From CAIRYW01 sp041665985 (lineage in GTDB: Bacteria > Patescibacteriota > Minisyncoccia > Phycocordibacterales > CAIRYW01): a stretch of 11,254 nt of DNA. Below the pieces are notes generated by a model. That model had not been told where the DNA came from. It saw only the letters and a program-made list of their open reading frames with translations, and ran no database searches. Positions 10,118 through 11,254 of the stretch are shown piece after piece. The stretch's first letter is position 1. Each line of letters begins with the position of its first letter. The position numbers were made by a program, and so were the translations under genes. The stretch spans positions 1 through 11,254 of the forward strand of contig JBAYHV010000026.1 in the NCBI GenBank assembly GCA_041665985.1, given 5' to 3'.

Positions 10118-11254
10118 ATGAAAAAATATAATCCGAACAGCATAGAAAAAAAATGGCAGCGTCATTGGGCGTCCAAAAAAACTTTTGTCGCCCGCCTGCC
10201 ATCGCCTGCAGGCTCAGCCAATGGCGGGCAGGCGAAAGATAATTCAAAAACAAACCCCTCAACAAAGCTCGGGGTAAAGAAATTTATCTTGGTGGAATTT
10301 CCGTTTCCATCAGGATCAAGTCTTCACATGGGACATCTCCGTCCATATACTGCAGGAGACATTGTTTCTAAATACCACAGGATGAATGGAAAAAATGTTA
10401 TGTATCCAATTGGATGGGATGCTTTTGGATTACCAGCAGAAAACTTTGCAATAAAAAATAAAGTTCATCCAGAAACTTCAACTAAAAAAAATGTCGCTAA
10501 CGCAAAAAAACAATTGCAAAACTGGGGAATCGGTTTTGATTGGTCTCGAGAAATAAACACCACTGATCCAAAATATTACAAATGGACCCAAAAATTATTT
10601 TTGGAATTTCTTAAGGCTGGCCTTGCCTATGAAAAAACTGGATTGATTAATTGGTGCCCAGTCGACAAAACAGGCTTGGCTAATGAAGAAGTAATTGATG
10701 GTAAATGCGAACGATGTGGAGCAACAGTAGAAAAAAAAGAACTAAGACAGTGGTATTTAAGGATCACAGACTATGCAGAAAAACTTTTAGACGGATTAAA
10801 ACATTTGCCAGAGTGGCCTGAGGCTATCAAACTTCAACAAGAAAACTGGATAGGGAAGTCAGAGGGCTCGCAAATTAGCTTCGCCCTCTCACAGACAATC
10901 ACGGACAAGACACGGACAGACGCGGAAAAAATTGAAATATTTACAACTCGTCCGGATACTATTTTTGGGGCAACTTATCTTGTATTAGCTCCTGAACATC
11001 CGCTAATCCAAGAAATCCTAAATTCAAAAAACGAAGTCCTAAACAAATCTGAAATAAAGAAATATATAAATGATACAAAAAAAAGATCTGATATTGATAG
11101 AACAGCAGAAGGAAAAGAAAAAACAGGAATCGAAATAAAAGGAGTAAAAGCAATCAATCCAGCAAATAATAAAGAAATTCCTATTTGGATCGCAGATTAT
11201 GTACTTGGTTCATACGGAACTGGTGCAATCATGGCCGTGCCCGCTCACGATGAA
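10118..11254 (+). CDS. leuS: Leucyl-tRNA synthetase, 5' part (runs off the window)
   Basis: These 379 codons, without a stop, encode the N-terminal part of LeuRS, which charges tRNA-Leu with leucine (EC 6.1.1.4). Visible are the class I signature FPFPSGSSLHMGH (61-73), GWDAFGLPAENFA (99-111), INWCPVD (177-183), the zinc knuckle CERCG (197-201), ENWIGKSEG (242-250) and the start of the CP1 editing domain at TTRPDTIFGATYLVLAPEHP (276-295). Residues 26-40 (RLPSPAGSANGGQAK) come from a 40-bp palindromic element inserted between the N-terminal helix and the first Rossmann strand. Residues about 41-53 (NSKTNPSTKLG) are encoded around a second hairpin. A further local oddity is a CACGGACA-repeat stretch encoding SQTITDKTRTDAE (258-270). 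All active-site motifs are intact, so the enzyme is expected to work. Confidence 0.95.
   Translation, partial: MKKYNPNSIEKKWQRHWASKKTFVARLPSPAGSANGGQAKDNSKTNPSTKLGVKKFILVEFPFPSGSSLHMGHLRPYTAGDIVSKYHRMNGKNVMYPIGWDAFGLPAENFAIKNKVHPETSTKKNVANAKKQLQNWGIGFDWSREINTTDPKYYKWTQKLFLEFLKAGLAYEKTGLINWCPVDKTGLANEEVIDGKCERCGATVEKKELRQWYLRITDYAEKLLDGLKHLPEWPEAIKLQQENWIGKSEGSQISFALSQTITDKTRTDAEKIEIFTTRPDTIFGATYLVLAPEHPLIQEILNSKNEVLNKSEIKKYINDTKKRSDIDRTAEGKEKTGIEIKGVKAINPANNKEIPIWIADYVLGSYGTGAIMAVPAHDE
10194..10233 (+). repeat. 40-bp palindromic element, copy 4 (inside leuS)
   Basis: The arms are GCCTGCC and GGCAGGC, where copies 2 and 3 have GCCTGTC and GACAGGC. Both bases of the pair changed together (T-A to C-G). 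The inner parts GCCTGCAGGC and GCCAATGGC are kept. It encodes RLPSPAGSANGGQAK in the leuS frame. Confidence 0.92.
10254..10275 (-). repeat. Hairpin inside leuS with GCTTTGTT loop
   Basis: ACCCC and GGGGT enclose TCAACAAAGCTC; read on the minus strand the loop is GAGCTTTGTTGA. It lies 20 bases after the 40-bp element, in a stretch where LeuRS proteins are not conserved. The loop matches the RCTTYGYT pattern of hairpins at 49-64, 6103-6134 and 6150-6182. Confidence 0.5.
10890..10926 (+). repeat. Short CACGGACA repeats inside leuS
   Basis: CACAGACA (10890-10897), CACGGACA (10900-10907) and CACGGACA (10911-10918) follow each other closely, trailed by CGCGGA. The stretch is GC-richer than the rest of the gene and encodes a lysine-poor, Thr/Asp-rich segment between ISFAL and the editing-domain strand. 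It may be a small inserted repeat. Confidence 0.4.

Noticed and set aside
10959..11157. Minus-strand open frames rich in Leu/Phe opposite leuS
   Set aside because: They are shadows of the lysine-rich LeuRS coding sequence.

Overview
The window looks like a chromosomal segment from an AT-rich, small-genome bacterium, most likely a member of the Patescibacteria/CPR (Parcubacteria-like). The signs are a low-GC composition with poly-A/T tracts, no convincing Shine-Dalgarno sequences, -10 boxes almost touching start codons, a small DUF1003-like protein with an acidic heptad tail, a DUF5671-like membrane protein ending in a pilin-like domain, and intergenic space packed with palindromes. This is inference from protein style and composition, with no database search. 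Every intact gene stops with TAA or TAG.

Layout. The left edge (1-179) is non-coding and hairpin-rich. An AtpZ/AtpI-like gene (180-428, minus) follows. A plus-strand riboflavin group comes next: a membrane/coiled-coil protein (527-1024), a stand-alone riboflavin kinase (1026-1367), riboflavin synthase ribE (1428-1997) and lumazine synthase ribH (2109-2606). A shared terminator separates it from a convergent, GC-richer orphan gene (2667-3269, minus) with its own promoter and a palindrome in its leader. Next on the minus strand are a PfkB-family kinase (3422-4468) and adenosylhomocysteinase (4566-5834), a plausible S-adenosylhomocysteine/adenosine recycling pair. A 368-bp hairpin-rich element with terminal inverted repeats (5876-6243), a 76-residue protein (6317-6547) and two more inverted-repeat elements (6548-6683, 6748-6882) lead to ychF (6995-8106), which is broken by a frameshift near its end. 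Then come a GC-richer chorismate mutase-like gene (8144-8566), an unknown helical protein (8621-9058), a five-helix membrane protein (9117-10058) and the 5' part of leuS (10118 to the window end).

The main novelty candidate is a 40-bp palindromic element present four times with exactly the same length. Three copies sit inside conserved genes (ribH, the PfkB kinase, leuS), always in the same orientation and reading frame, adding a peptide like RLSSPAGSANGGQAK at a predicted surface loop. The fourth lies at the ribE start, in the ribE frame, flanked by two versions of the RibE N-terminus (MFSGIV before, MFTGII after). Paired changes in the outer stem suggest the hairpin is under selection. It resembles in concept the protein-coding palindromic elements (RPEs) of Rickettsia. 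At least three further inverted-repeat families, and a set of hairpins with differing arms but a shared loop resembling RCTTYGYTC, occupy the remaining intergenic space.
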